Below, one piece after another: positions 9,228 to 18,677 of a DNA stretch of 64,000 nucleotides. Position 1 is the first letter of the stretch; every line of letters starts with the position of its first letter. This stretch comes from Vibrio xiamenensis. GTDB taxonomy: Bacteria; Pseudomonadota; Gammaproteobacteria; Enterobacterales; Vibrionaceae. Made by a program: the position numbers and the translations under genes. Where the stretch lies: positions 309,411-373,410 of the forward strand of contig NZ_FNDD01000001.1 in the NCBI RefSeq assembly GCF_900100015.1, read 5' to 3'. Below the pieces are notes generated by a model that was not told where the DNA came from, did no database searches, and saw only the letters and a list, made by a program, of their open reading frames with translations.

Positions 9228-10724
9228 ATGAAAATGAAAAAAGCAACGCTGTTGTTGATGGCGCTCCTTGCGCCGTTAGCGAATGCTAAAGACATCACCA
9301 TCGGGTTGAACGCCGACCCAGATGCGCTTGATCCAGACTTAAGCCGCACTATGGTGGGTCGTGAAGTTTACACTTCGCTGTTTGATAAGCTTATCGACAT
9401 CGACCAGCAGATGAACCTCAAACCTATGCTGGCGACCAGCTGGGAATGGGTAGATAACAACAAAGCTTTGGTGATGAAACTGCGTAAAGACGTGGTCTTC
9501 CATGATGGCGCACCATTTAACGCTGAAGCGGTGAAATACAACATCAATCGTTCGATGACCATCGAAGGTTCACGTCGTAAAGGTGAGCTTAACATGGTGT
9601 CTGGCGTGGAAGTGATTGACGAATACACAGTCAAAATTTTGCTCAAGCAGCCATACATTCCACTGCTTGCTGCGCTGGCGGACCGCGCCGGTATGATGGT
9701 GTCGCCAAAGGCGGCGCAAGCTGAAGGTAAAAACTTTAGCCATCACCCAGTTGGCAGCGGCCCATACCAATTTGATAATCGCGTTTCTCAAGACCGCATC
9801 GTGCTCGACAAGTTCGACAAATACTGGGAAGCGGATCATTATCACTTCGACAAAGTGACCTTTTTGCCATTGCCAGATTCCACCATTCGTTTGGCGAACT
9901 TGAAAGCGGGCCAGTTAGATATCGCAGAGCGTCTCGCGCCAAGCGATGTGGGCAGCGTAAAGGCAGATTCACAGCTTAGCCTAGTGGAAGCGACCGGCAT
10001 CGGTTACAACGGTATTACTTTTAACCTTGGCTACGGCGCGAACAAAGATAAAGACATGGCGGTGAAAAATCCGTTGGTGCGTGAAGCGTTTGAGTACGCC
10101 ATCGACCGTAACGTGATTAATCAAGTGGTGTTTGCCAACCAATATTTGGTCGACAACCAATGGGTGAGCAATGACAGCCCATACCACGCGCCAGGCCTGC
10201 CAGTGCCAAAACGCGACATCAAAAAAGCCAAAGCTTTGCTCAAACAAGCGGGTTTGAAAACAGTGAACATCGAATTGATGATCGCCAATACCACTGAAGC
10301 CACACAGATTGGCCAGGTGATTCAAGCCATGGCTGCTGAAGCTGGTATCAACATCAAGCTGAAAACCATGGAATTCGCCACCTCACTGCAAGCGCAAAGC
10401 AAAGGTGAATACGAAGCCTACATTCTTGGTTGGAGTGGCCGTGTTGACCCAGATGGCAACATCTACTCGTTTTACGGCGAAGGCGCGCCGCTTAACGAAA
10501 ACGGCTTTGATGATAAAGAAGTTCAAGACTTGCTGATTAAAGCGCAAAGCGAAGCGGATATTGAAAAACGTAAGCAATATTACGCCAGTGCAATGAAGAA
10601 AGTGCTTGAGACTCGTCCTCAACTTTATCTCTACCACCCGAAATGGCAATGGGGTGTATCGAAAGACATCACTGGTTTCAAACCGTATGGAGACGGCATG
10701 CCACGTCTTCGTGATGTGCAGTAA
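9228..10724 (+). CDS. Periplasmic peptide-binding protein (SBP family 5, GsiB/DppA-like)
   Basis: The protein has 498 residues. A signal peptide covers about 1-20 (cleavage after ANA). The mature part has the SBP_bac_5 pattern: DITIGLNADPDALDPDLSR at the start, then VGSGPY and KPLVREAFEYAIDRNVIN. It captures the substrate in the periplasm and hands it to the permease pair. Together with the gamma-glutamyltransferase at the operon end, glutathione or other gamma-glutamyl peptides are plausible substrates, but this is inferred only from neighbours. A strong stem-loop follows the stop and may keep this transcript segment more abundant than the permease segment. Confidence 0.9.
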   Translation: MKMKKATLLLMALLAPLANAKDITIGLNADPDALDPDLSRTMVGREVYTSLFDKLIDIDQQMNLKPMLATSWEWVDNNKALVMKLRKDVVFHDGAPFNAEAVKYNINRSMTIEGSRRKGELNMVSGVEVIDEYTVKILLKQPYIPLLAALADRAGMMVSPKAAQAEGKNFSHHPVGSGPYQFDNRVSQDRIVLDKFDKYWEADHYHFDKVTFLPLPDSTIRLANLKAGQLDIAERLAPSDVGSVKADSQLSLVEATGIGYNGITFNLGYGANKDKDMAVKNPLVREAFEYAIDRNVINQVVFANQYLVDNQWVSNDSPYHAPGLPVPKRDIKKAKALLKQAGLKTVNIELMIANTTEATQIGQVIQAMAAEAGINIKLKTMEFATSLQAQSKGEYEAYILGWSGRVDPDGNIYSFYGEGAPLNENGFDDKEVQDLLIKAQSEADIEKRKQYYASAMKKVLETRPQLYLYHPKWQWGVSKDITGFKPYGDGMPRLRDVQ

Positions 10725-10738
10725 CCGCTCTACCGCTT

Positions 10739-10760
10739 AAGAGGGAGTGTGCTCCCTCTT
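10739..10760 (+). promoter_or_regulatory. Perfect stem-loop between binding-protein and permease genes
   Basis: AAGAGGGAG tgtg CTCCCTCTT, a 9-bp perfect stem with a 4-nt loop, 14 bp after the binding-protein stop. No U-tract follows, so it is more likely an mRNA-protecting hairpin than a terminator. Confidence 0.6.
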
Positions 10761-10776
10761 AGACAAGGAAAGTCCT

Positions 10777-11730
10777 ATGCTGAAATTTATTCTTAAGCGT
10801 ATTTATACCGCGATACCGACTCTGTTTTTGATCTCGCTGTTTATTTTTGGTTTGCAAAAACTGATTCCTGGCGACCCGGCGCTGATTCTGGCTGGGGAAG
10901 ATCGCAGCCTAGAGGCGATTGCTTATATTCGCGATGCTTATCACCTCAATGAGCCAATCATCAACCAATACCTTTACTGGTTGGGGGATGCGTTGCAAGG
11001 CGATCTAGGCACTTCGATTCGCAGTGATGAATCGGTGACTTCGCTGCTGCTGACAAAATTACCTGTGACCATCGAGCTGAGTATCTTTGCCATGCTGTTT
11101 GCGATTGTCATCAGTATTCCAATGAGTGTGATTGCGGCGGTTAAGAAAAATTCTGGCTGGGACTTTTCTTCTAGTTTAGTCGCACTGGCGGGCCAATCGA
11201 TTCCTAACTTTTGGCTCGGGTTTATGATGATCCTTTTGGTCTCGGTACGCTGGGGGCTGCTTCCTGCCTCAGGCTATGTAGGGCCGACCGAAAGCTTAGT
11301 GCAAAACCTACAAACCATGATTATGCCCGCATTCGTGCTCGGCACTGGGTTAGCGGCGACGCTGTTTCGCCACTCACGCGGCGCCATGCTGGAAGTGTTG
11401 GCCGCTGATTTCATTCGCACCGCCCGCGCTAAAGGGGTATCGCGAAAAGTCATTTATCTAAAACACGCGCTGCGTAACGCGCTGATCCCGGTTGTGACCA
11501 TGGCGACCATTCAGTTTGGCGAACTGCTAGGCGGCGCGGTATTAACCGAGCAAGTATTTACCATTCCGGGGCTTGGCAAATTAATTGTCGACTCAGTATT
11601 TAACCGTGACTTTCCAGTCGTTCAAGGTGTGGTGATGTTCTCTGCGTTGATGTTCATCGTCAGCAATATCGTCGCCGACATCGCTTATTACGTGCTTGAT
11701 CCTAAACTGCGCCACAGAGAGGTGTACTAA
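10777..11730 (+). CDS. Peptide ABC transporter permease (DppB type)
   Basis: The protein has 317 residues from ATG 10777, behind AAGGAA; the frame from 10747 runs through the stem-loop and is rejected. It has an N-terminal helix (LKRIYTAIPTLFLISLFIFGL), PGDPA typical for DppB, about six membrane segments and the EAA coupling loop EVLAADFIRTARAKGVSRKVIYLKHALRNALIP. It forms the inner-membrane channel with the next gene, which it overlaps by 1 nt (TAATG). Confidence 0.92.
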   Translation: MLKFILKRIYTAIPTLFLISLFIFGLQKLIPGDPALILAGEDRSLEAIAYIRDAYHLNEPIINQYLYWLGDALQGDLGTSIRSDESVTSLLLTKLPVTIELSIFAMLFAIVISIPMSVIAAVKKNSGWDFSSSLVALAGQSIPNFWLGFMMILLVSVRWGLLPASGYVGPTESLVQNLQTMIMPAFVLGTGLAATLFRHSRGAMLEVLAADFIRTARAKGVSRKVIYLKHALRNALIPVVTMATIQFGELLGGAVLTEQVFTIPGLGKLIVDSVFNRDFPVVQGVVMFSALMFIVSNIVADIAYYVLDPKLRHREVY

Positions 11731-12614
11731 TGACCACTGCTGTTTATTCCAACGTCAGCGACGCGAAATTGGGCTGGTGGGCCAAATGGTCACAAAATCG
11801 AGCGTGGAAAAAATTTCGCGCTAATCCGATTGGTTGGATCGGTCTGAGCGTCATCGTTATTTTCGTTTTGCTTGCCGTGTTTGCGCCGCTACTGGCGCAC
11901 TATGACCCGACCAAAACCGACTGGATGGCGGTGCGTAAACCGCCGTCAATGCAGTACTGGCTCGGTACCGATGAAATCGGCCGCGACATTTACAGCCGCT
12001 TGCTTTATGGCGCGCGTGCCTCCTTGATGGCGGGTTTCTTCTCGGTGTTTATCGCTTTCATTATCGGCGTGCCACTTGGCATGGTAGCCGGCTATTTCGG
12101 TGGTTATTTTGACGCGGTGATTTCACGTTGCACCGAAGCAATTATGGCGATGCCATCGCTGATTTTGGCGATAGCTCTGGCGGCAGCGCTGGGGGCTAAC
12201 CTGACCAATGCCATGATCGCCATCGGTATTGCCAATGTGCCGCTATTTATTCGTTTAACGCGTGGGCAAGTATTGTCAGTGAAATACATGGAATACGTCG
12301 AAGCGGCGAATTCGGTTGGGGTTTCCCACTTTGGTATTTTGCTCAAATACATTCTGCCGAATATTTTGGCACCACTGTTTATTCAAGTCACTTTATCACT
12401 GGCGAGCGCGATTATTGCCGAATCGAGCTTGTCGTTTCTTGGCTTAGGTCAGCAACCGCCAGCTGCAAGCTGGGGCAGTATGCTGAATGCCGCCAAAGGC
12501 TTCCTGACACAAGCGCCATGGATGGCGATTTGGCCGGGAATGGCCATTTTCATCATAGTGATGGCATTCAATTTATTTGGCGATGCGCTTCGTGATGCGT
12601 TCGATCCAAAGTAA
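11730..12614 (+). CDS. Peptide ABC transporter permease (DppC type)
   Basis: The protein has 294 residues. The N-terminal OppC_N segment (WKKFRANPIGWIGLSVIVIFVLLAVFAP) contains the first helix. The motif LGTDEIGRDIYSRLLYGAR and the EAA loop (EYVEAANSVGVSHFGILLKYILPN) identify DppC. It is translationally coupled to dppB by the TAATG overlap and followed after 15 bp by the transferase gene. Confidence 0.92.
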   Translation: MTTAVYSNVSDAKLGWWAKWSQNRAWKKFRANPIGWIGLSVIVIFVLLAVFAPLLAHYDPTKTDWMAVRKPPSMQYWLGTDEIGRDIYSRLLYGARASLMAGFFSVFIAFIIGVPLGMVAGYFGGYFDAVISRCTEAIMAMPSLILAIALAAALGANLTNAMIAIGIANVPLFIRLTRGQVLSVKYMEYVEAANSVGVSHFGILLKYILPNILAPLFIQVTLSLASAIIAESSLSFLGLGQQPPAASWGSMLNAAKGFLTQAPWMAIWPGMAIFIIVMAFNLFGDALRDAFDPK

Positions 12615-12629
12615 TAAGAAGGATAATTT

Positions 12630-14252
12630 ATGAAAATTCACTCAACCTCTTACCCTTATGCATCGCAGCGTAACGCGGTGTACAGCACCAATGGCATGGT
12701 GGCGACGTCTCAGCCGCTGGCCTCACAAGCTGGGTTGCGAATTTTGCAACAGGGTGGTAACGCCGTTGATGCCGCCATTGCGATGGCAGCGGCGTTGACT
12801 GTGGTCGAGCCAACCTCTAATGGGATCGGTGGTGACGCATTTGCGCTGGTTTGGATTAAAGACAAGCTGCACGGTTTAAATGCCAGCGGTTTATCGCCAC
12901 AAGCGATCAGCGCTGACAAAGTGCGTGCTGCTGGGGAGAGTGAAATGCCGACTTACGGTTGGACGCCAGTCACGGTACCTGGCGCGCCGTCTGCTTGGGC
13001 CGCGCTTAATGAGCGCTGGGGTCAATTGTCTTTACTCGAATGTTTAACTCCGGCGATTGAATACGCTGAAAACGGTTATCCGCTCAGCCCGACTTTGGCT
13101 AAAAACTGGGGCAAAGCGGCAGTGAAATTTGCCAAGTTGAAACGTGAAAGCGAGCAAGGCGAAGTGTTTGATGAGTGGCTAAAAATCTTCACTTCTAATG
13201 GCCGTGCTCCTGAGCTTGGGGACGTTTGGCGCTCTCCCGATCACGCAGTCACTTTACGCGCGATTGGGGAAACCAATGCCAAGGCGTTCTATCAAGGTGA
13301 ACTGGCTAAAAAAATGGCCGAGGCTTCCAAGCAAGCGGGTGGCTACTTGGCGTATGAAGATTTGGCTGAGCACCAAGTCGAGTGGGTTGAACCGGTGAAA
13401 ACGGATTACCGTGGCTATGATGTGTGGGAAATTCCGCCAAATGGCCAAGGCATGATTGCGTTGATGGCGCTTAATATCATGAAACAGTTTGATGCCGTCA
13501 AACATAATGATGCCGAAAACATGCACAAGCAGATTGAAGCGATGAAACTCGCCTTTGCTGATGGCTTGCACTACATCACCGATGAGCGCGACATGAAAGT
13601 CAGCACTGAATCTTTGCTTTGTGACCAATATGCGGCGCAGCGCGCGGCACTGATTACTTGTTACGCGCAGCAGCATTGTCCTGGCGAACCCAAAGCCAGC
13701 GGTACTGTCTACCTCGCGACTGCCGACAACCAAGGCAACATGGTGTCGTTTATTCAAAGTAACTACATGGGCTTTGGTTCTGGTGTGGTGGTTCCTGGCA
13801 CTGGCATTGGTCTGCAAAACCGCGGCCATACGTTTTCACTCGATGAAACCCATGTTAATTATCTACAGCCGCGTAAGCGCACTTACCACACTATTATTCC
13901 TGGCTTTATTAGCCAAGGTGGCAAAGCGGTTGGGCCATTTGGAGTGATGGGCGGTTTTATGCAGCCGCAAGGACATATGCAAGTGGCGATGAACTTAATC
14001 GATTTTGAGCTTAATCCGCAATCTGCGTTGGATGCACCACGCTGGCAGTGGCTTAAAGGCAATCAAGTCACGGTTGAGCAAGAAATGCCAGCTCATATTG
14101 TTCAATCGCTGCAAGCTTTTGGTCACGACGTCACGATTGCTCCAGATCGCGGCAGTTTTGGTCGCGGTCAAGCAATATTGCGTGACCCCGATAGCCAAGT
14201 ACTGGTCGGCGGCACTGAGTCGCGTACCGATGGCGCGGTAGTAGGTTACTGA
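12630..14252 (+). CDS. Gamma-glutamyltransferase, cytosolic type (Ggt/YwrD-like)
   Basis: The protein has 540 residues of the Ntn-hydrolase gamma-glutamyltransferase family. It has no signal peptide, unlike periplasmic E. coli Ggt. N-terminal motifs GMVATSQPLASQAG and GGNAVDAAIA are typical. The autocatalytic cleavage point is before Thr 359 in GTVYLATAD, giving large and small subunits with Thr as nucleophile; PGTGIGLQNRG and the small-subunit GGFMQPQGH also fit. Last gene of the transporter operon, so imported gamma-glutamyl compounds are probably opened in the cytosol. A strong terminator follows. Confidence 0.9.
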   Translation: MKIHSTSYPYASQRNAVYSTNGMVATSQPLASQAGLRILQQGGNAVDAAIAMAAALTVVEPTSNGIGGDAFALVWIKDKLHGLNASGLSPQAISADKVRAAGESEMPTYGWTPVTVPGAPSAWAALNERWGQLSLLECLTPAIEYAENGYPLSPTLAKNWGKAAVKFAKLKRESEQGEVFDEWLKIFTSNGRAPELGDVWRSPDHAVTLRAIGETNAKAFYQGELAKKMAEASKQAGGYLAYEDLAEHQVEWVEPVKTDYRGYDVWEIPPNGQGMIALMALNIMKQFDAVKHNDAENMHKQIEAMKLAFADGLHYITDERDMKVSTESLLCDQYAAQRAALITCYAQQHCPGEPKASGTVYLATADNQGNMVSFIQSNYMGFGSGVVVPGTGIGLQNRGHTFSLDETHVNYLQPRKRTYHTIIPGFISQGGKAVGPFGVMGGFMQPQGHMQVAMNLIDFELNPQSALDAPRWQWLKGNQVTVEQEMPAHIVQSLQAFGHDVTIAPDRGSFGRGQAILRDPDSQVLVGGTESRTDGAVVGY

Positions 14253-14289
14253 TCTTTTCTTTCCTGTGTTTTGATATTTTGTGTATTTT

Positions 14290-14321
14290 GGCTAAGCGCG
14301 CAAGCGGCTTAGCCTTTTTTT
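14290..14321 (+). terminator. Terminator of the transporter/ggt operon
   Basis: GGCTAAGC, 9-nt loop, GCTTAGCC, then seven T. Confidence 0.9.
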
Positions 14322-14496
14322 GTCTGGGTGTTTTATCCAGCCTGTTGATTATTGGCGAGTATTTATCGAGTCCAGCACATAGAGAGGTTGGGCAATTCTC
14401 AATTTTGATTTGAGTTATCTACTTAGACTTCAAACTGTCATTTATTTCGACATAGACGTCTGTGTCGGTAACGCAAAATATATTGAGGAAACGATC

Positions 14497-14835
14497 ATGG
14501 CAGGTTGGTTTGAAATCGACAAAAGCACCAATGACAAATTTAAATTCGTATTAAAAGCGGGCAACGGCGAAATTATTCTATCTAGTCAGATGTACGAAGC
14601 AAAAAGCGGCGCACAAAACGGTATCGAATCGGTACAGGTGAATTCGCAGCAAGAGGCGCAGTTTGCCAAAGAAATCTCGACGAACGACAAGCCATATTTC
14701 AACTTAGTAGCGGCGAATCATCAGATCATTGGTACCAGTCAGATGTATTCAAGCACGTCGGCACGTGATAACGGTATTCGCTCAGTGATGGAAAATGGTA
14801 ATAGTGATGACATAAGGGATCTCACGCTAAGCTAA
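14497..14835 (+). CDS. YegP-family (DUF1508/UPF0339) small protein
   Basis: The protein has 112 residues. Start ATG 14497 has GAGGAA correctly spaced; the frame from 14410 is not preceded by one. It consists of two tandem DUF1508 repeats: FEIDKSTNDKFKFVLKAGNGEIILSSQMYEAKSGAQNGIESV and the shorter FNLVAANHQIIGTSQMYSSTSARDNGIRSV. The family folds into a small beta-alpha unit; its cellular role is unknown. Single gene. Confidence 0.88.
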   Translation: MAGWFEIDKSTNDKFKFVLKAGNGEIILSSQMYEAKSGAQNGIESVQVNSQQEAQFAKEISTNDKPYFNLVAANHQIIGTSQMYSSTSARDNGIRSVMENGNSDDIRDLTLS

Positions 14836-14862
14836 ATCCCTCATGCCATGGGCTGAATCGAA

Positions 14863-15480
14863 TTAGAATAAATATCGCGCGCCGATGTAAGCACCATCGA
14901 CGGTCACATCAAGATCGCCAACGCTAACGTAGGCGGCGCGATAACCTAGATGTACAAGAATTTGTTGGTTAAGTTCCACGCCTAACTCGGCACCAAACTG
15001 GTAAGCCGATTCGGTTTGAGAGCCCGAAAGACCGCTTACCGGCAATTCAGCTTCAAGTTCTAGGCGTCCCATGCCGGCTAATAGCGCGATATACATATCG
15101 CCCCAATCATAGTCGACGATAAATCTTGGCTTGGCGTTAATAAATACGCCAGAGCCATCGACATCTAAGACATTTTGATAACTCACCTGGCCTAAAGAGC
15201 GATATTCCGCTTCGACGCCGAGTTTTACTCCGCGATGCAAAGCGAGTTCATAGCCAAGGGCAAGGTTGTATCCAAAATGACCAAATTCGCTATCCTCCTC
15301 AATGGTTGTACCGCTTGCTTCCAGTGCGATCTGATTGTTTGTCACCCAATCGACGCCGAAATACAGGCGATTTTGCTTATCGATTGGCGTTGGTTGCGAA
15401 TTAGCAAAAGCACTGCTGCTAATGATGAAACCCGCAACGGCAGGTATGAACCACTGCTTAGTTGTTGAGATGCTGACCAT
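14863..15480 (-). CDS. Small outer-membrane beta-barrel protein
   Basis: The protein has 205 residues. The signal peptide ends around SSSAFA (residue 26). The rest is alternating amphipathic strands (LYFGVDWVTNNQIALEA, NLALGYELAL, LGVEAEYRSLG) ending in the aromatic GARYLF, the C-terminal signature recognised by the barrel assembly machinery. About eight strands fit the length, as in OmpX/OmpW-size barrels. No precise family recognised. Convergent with the yegP-like gene. Confidence 0.72.
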   Translation of the reverse strand: MVSISTTKQWFIPAVAGFIISSSAFANSQPTPIDKQNRLYFGVDWVTNNQIALEASGTTIEEDSEFGHFGYNLALGYELALHRGVKLGVEAEYRSLGQVSYQNVLDVDGSGVFINAKPRFIVDYDWGDMYIALLAGMGRLELEAELPVSGLSGSQTESAYQFGAELGVELNQQILVHLGYRAAYVSVGDLDVTVDGAYIGARYLF

Positions 15481-15594
15481 ATAGTTATGTGTTGTATTGG
15501 CGTAAAGGTACTGCTTAAGTCAATGTATTGCTCAAGTAGATGTAGTGTTTATATGCACGTATCGCTTAGCTGAACGTAAAGCATAAACAGCCAT

Positions 15595-15888
15595 TTAGCG
15601 TCTTAGTTGGCGCTCGACTTTTTTTCGGCCGAGCTCGTGCATTAAGCTGCTCACGGTTGTCATGTAATTCATCGCTTCTTGTTCGGTCTTAAATGCCTGA
15701 CGGTAGAAGAAATCATCGCCGTGATGGGCTTTGATCATAAACAAGTAGCTGTTGCCTTTGGGTTGCGTCCACAGTGCATCGATCTCAATAGGCCAGAGCC
15801 GATTTTCCTTTTTGTCGACAGCGCAAATAAAATCACCACTTTCCATGCTTTCAATTGTGAGTTCATCAAATAGTCGTTTATGGGTCAT
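15595..15888 (-). CDS. Hypothetical protein, 97 residues
   Basis: A soluble, charged protein with no signal peptide or membrane segment. It contains aromatic-rich strands (LWPIEIDALWTQ, YLFMIKAHHGDDFFYRQAF) and a basic C-terminal helix (SLMHELGRKKVERQLRR). I do not recognise the family. It appears monocistronic. Confidence 0.55.
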   Translation of the reverse strand: MTHKRLFDELTIESMESGDFICAVDKKENRLWPIEIDALWTQPKGNSYLFMIKAHHGDDFFYRQAFKTEQEAMNYMTTVSSLMHELGRKKVERQLRR

Positions 15889-16247
15889 GAGCGGATTCTC
15901 GTTAAAGTCATTGGAGTGAGCTCAACTGAGTGCTATGCCCCAATTTGGCTCTTAATCATTCTTTGGTATGACTAACAAGCTAACACCATTTAATGGTATT
16001 TCATTCTGTTTTTGCAATCTTTGGTTTTAAATTCTGAATGGGGTCACAACCGGTTTTAGAGTTGAGAATGAGCGATAAATTACGCGCAGAATCGGCGCTT
16101 TTTTATTGGTGTGATGAATGAGATTGGCAACGCAGCAAGTTAAGTTGTCGCAGCAAGAGGCAACATTCGCATGGCAAATAATGGCGTTAATTATCTAATG
16201 CCATGAGCACCGCTGGTTCAGAATGAGGCTGTAGGCTGGTGGGGCAA
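15889..16247. other. Intergenic region, 359 bp
   Basis: No open frame, RNA gene or clear hairpin recognised. It should contain the promoter of the 97-residue gene and the 3' end of the Fe-S gene. Confidence 0.4.
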
Positions 16248-17612
16248 TTACTGGTGTACTAAATGCCTGGCAAGCAGAGTTGCAAGGTGCAGCGGTTTAC
16301 GCTCGGTTAACGCGTAGATTTGTTCACTACACGAAAAGCCATTACACACAATGGTCGCATCGGGATGAGCATTCAATGCCGGTAGCAGCTCAAGTTGCGC
16401 CATTTTGCGCGACAGTTCGTGATGCTCAGCTTCCAAACCATAACTGCCGGCCATGCCGCAGCAACTGGCTTGGATAAATTCAAACTTTAAATTGGGAATT
16501 AGGCGCAGCACTTTACGCATCGATTTAAGCGCGCCCACCGCTTTCTGGTGGCAATGACCATGAACCATGACTTGCTGCCCTTCGCTAGGCGTAAAATCCA
16601 GCGCCAAACGACCGACATGGCTTTCCCGAGCCACAAATTCTTCAAACAACAGCGTATTTTGCGCCAGAGTTTTGGCTTGCTCACCTAAGTTGAGCATTAA
16701 AAATTCATCACGCAACATCAACAGTGTCGATGGCTCTAGTCCAACTACTCGATAGTTTAATGCCAGATAAGGTTGTAATTTGTCGATCAGCGCGCGTGCC
16801 TGTTTGGTGGTTCGTCCGGTATAGCCTTGAGAAAATAGACTGCGCCCACTGTCTAAAATAGGTGCGTTTGACTGTGAAGTGGGATGAAGCGTAATCACGT
16901 GATAGTGAGCGGCATGCAGAACTTTCAGCGCGTCGGTGACGATATGTGGATGAAACAAGGCGGTAAAGCTATCGATCAGTAAAACCACTCCGCGTGAGTC
17001 TAGCCGTTTTGGTGTCGCGCTGTGATTACGCTGGGCTTGCAAGCGTGAATCTTGATAGGGCGCTTTTGCCGGTAAGGGCAGATCGATATTGGGATTGATA
17101 TTAAGTAACTTCGCGCAAACTCGCTTTAGTATTGAACTGCGATTTCTAAATGCAATCATGTGGCGCAAACTTGGATAACGATAGGCGAGATAGGGAAATT
17201 CGGCGAACAACCATTGACGCAGTGAGCGGTGGCCAGAGCGACGCTTTTGCGCTAGATATTCTGCTTTGATTGCAGCCATATCTAAGCTGTTTTCACAGTC
17301 GCGTTTACAGCCTTTACAAGATACACAGTGTTCAAGCGAGGTGGCGAGCGAATGATCAGAAAGCATCGCATCTTCGCTTTGATTAAGTACCGCTTTTAAT
17401 AGTTGTACTCGTCCGCCCGGTGAGAGTTTTGGGTCACCAGTAACCCGAAAGCTCGGACACATCACGCCTTTGTTGTCGGGTTGCTGACAAACGCCACTAC
17501 GAATACATACCGAAACGGCTTTCGCAAAGTTACCGCCATGTTTGGGAATGTCGGCATACGCATCGCCCATGCCTTGATCGTGGTAGTTAGACCAATCTAG
17601 CGCCTTTTTCAT
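16248..17612 (-). CDS. (4Fe-4S) cysteine-rich oxidoreductase subunit, GlpC/CCG-domain type
   Basis: The protein has 454 residues. N-terminal cysteine clusters CIRSGVC...MCPSF and CVSCKGCKRDCEN (about 32-110) are ferredoxin-type 4Fe-4S sites. The C-terminal part has CCG-type motifs with CHQKAVGALKS, SCCGMAGSYG and CNGFSC, binding a further cluster. This is the layout of the C-terminal half of YdiJ-like FAD-linked D-2-hydroxyacid dehydrogenases, here without the flavin domain. A separate flavoprotein partner must exist elsewhere if it works in the same way. Last chromosomal gene before the island. Confidence 0.75.
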   Translation of the reverse strand: MKKALDWSNYHDQGMGDAYADIPKHGGNFAKAVSVCIRSGVCQQPDNKGVMCPSFRVTGDPKLSPGGRVQLLKAVLNQSEDAMLSDHSLATSLEHCVSCKGCKRDCENSLDMAAIKAEYLAQKRRSGHRSLRQWLFAEFPYLAYRYPSLRHMIAFRNRSSILKRVCAKLLNINPNIDLPLPAKAPYQDSRLQAQRNHSATPKRLDSRGVVLLIDSFTALFHPHIVTDALKVLHAAHYHVITLHPTSQSNAPILDSGRSLFSQGYTGRTTKQARALIDKLQPYLALNYRVVGLEPSTLLMLRDEFLMLNLGEQAKTLAQNTLLFEEFVARESHVGRLALDFTPSEGQQVMVHGHCHQKAVGALKSMRKVLRLIPNLKFEFIQASCCGMAGSYGLEAEHHELSRKMAQLELLPALNAHPDATIVCNGFSCSEQIYALTERKPLHLATLLARHLVHQ

Positions 17613-17861
17613 CGAAATTATCCCTATTTCACTGAAATTTTTCCCTATATGAAATTGGTAAAATTTATCAAGTTCCTGCGTTTTTCAGCAAATGACGGCT
17701 GTATGTCACAGGCTCAATCACTCCATTAACCGACAAACGTTGACCAATTCCTTAGGTCAGTTTCAAGATCAGTGCCAAAGCATAAACCAGATATGACAAG
17801 CGCAGATATGGGTAAAAATGATCGGGGAAGCTTTGAAAGAGAGAGTTAGAACCGTCGTTTT

Positions 17862-18266
17862 CTACAAGCTCAATCTGAACTTGATGATTTTGCTCCACCA
17901 TCGGGGCTTATCTATGGGGATGTTGTAATCACATGCTTCTGGCATAAACCACATTGAGTTGTGTTTGCTGTTAGGCGGCAAGATGTCAAATTCTTCAAAA
18001 TACTGAAGACAAAAAGGTGTGGTCTGCCCTATATAATCTCCTTTTGAGTTATAAAGGACGAGATATTTTTTTTCTTGCCAAAATTGTACGAATGAAATAG
18101 GTGTTGTTACCGAAACGTCATATAAGCCAATCTTCCATTTCCCATCCTCACTATATGTATAACGGAAAGAGCTCATCTCGTAATTTGGGATAACAGGGGA
18201 TAAAATTAACCAGTAGGCGAGTAGTGGTATTGAAAGTAAAGTGATAATGAATCTTTTCAATGTCAT
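17862..18266 (-). CDS. Orphan immunity-like protein, array copy A5
   Basis: 134 residues; last gene of a five-gene run. Helix at about 5-25 (FIITLLSIPLLAYWLILSPVIP), then a periplasm-facing domain: YTYSEDGKWKIGLYDVSVTTPIS, FCLQYFEEFDILPP, EACDYNIPIDKPRWWSKIIKF. The two conserved Cys (in PFC and ACDY) could pair in the periplasm. Only 3 nt separate it from the previous stop (TAATATATG), so translation is likely coupled. It carries substitutions not seen in its neighbours, so it is not a recent copy. Function inferred from the copy paired with an effector at 33611. Confidence 0.7.
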   Translation of the reverse strand: MTLKRFIITLLSIPLLAYWLILSPVIPNYEMSSFRYTYSEDGKWKIGLYDVSVTTPISFVQFWQEKKYLVLYNSKGDYIGQTTPFCLQYFEEFDILPPNSKHNSMWFMPEACDYNIPIDKPRWWSKIIKFRLSL

Positions 18267-18269
18267 ATA

Positions 18270-18674
18270 TTACAAGCTCAACCTAAATTTAATGATTCTG
18301 CTCCACCATCTTGGTTTTACCTCTGGAATGCTGTAGTCACATTCTTTAGGAAGAAATAATAGATCGTCAAGGTCGCTATCCGGAAATATTGCATTGTAGT
18401 CAAGTAGCGATTGATAACAGAATGGAGTGCTTTGGCCGATGTATTCATCATTTTCATTGTATAAAACGATGTAATTTTTCTCCTGTATGTATTGAACTAA
18501 AGAAATAGGAGTGGTTGGTGATACGTCATATACTGCTATTTTCCATTTTCTATCCTCACTATATGTATAGTACGGATCATGAATATTTTTATTCGGTATT
18601 ACTGGAGATAAAATTAACCAGTAGGCGAGTAGTGGTATTGAAAATAAAGCGATAATGAATCGTTTAAATGTCAT
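18270..18674 (-). CDS. Orphan immunity-like protein, array copy A4
   Basis: 134 residues, MTFKRFIIALFS start, same anchor-plus-domain layout. The mature part (YYTYSEDRKWKIAVYDVSPTTPISLVQYIQEKNYIVLYNENDEYIG) is nearer to the effector-linked copy than A5 or A3. Ends KIIKFRLSL. Gap to A3 is 3 nt. Confidence 0.72.
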   Translation of the reverse strand: MTFKRFIIALFSIPLLAYWLILSPVIPNKNIHDPYYTYSEDRKWKIAVYDVSPTTPISLVQYIQEKNYIVLYNENDEYIGQSTPFCYQSLLDYNAIFPDSDLDDLLFLPKECDYSIPEVKPRWWSRIIKFRLSL

Positions 18675-18677
18675 ATT

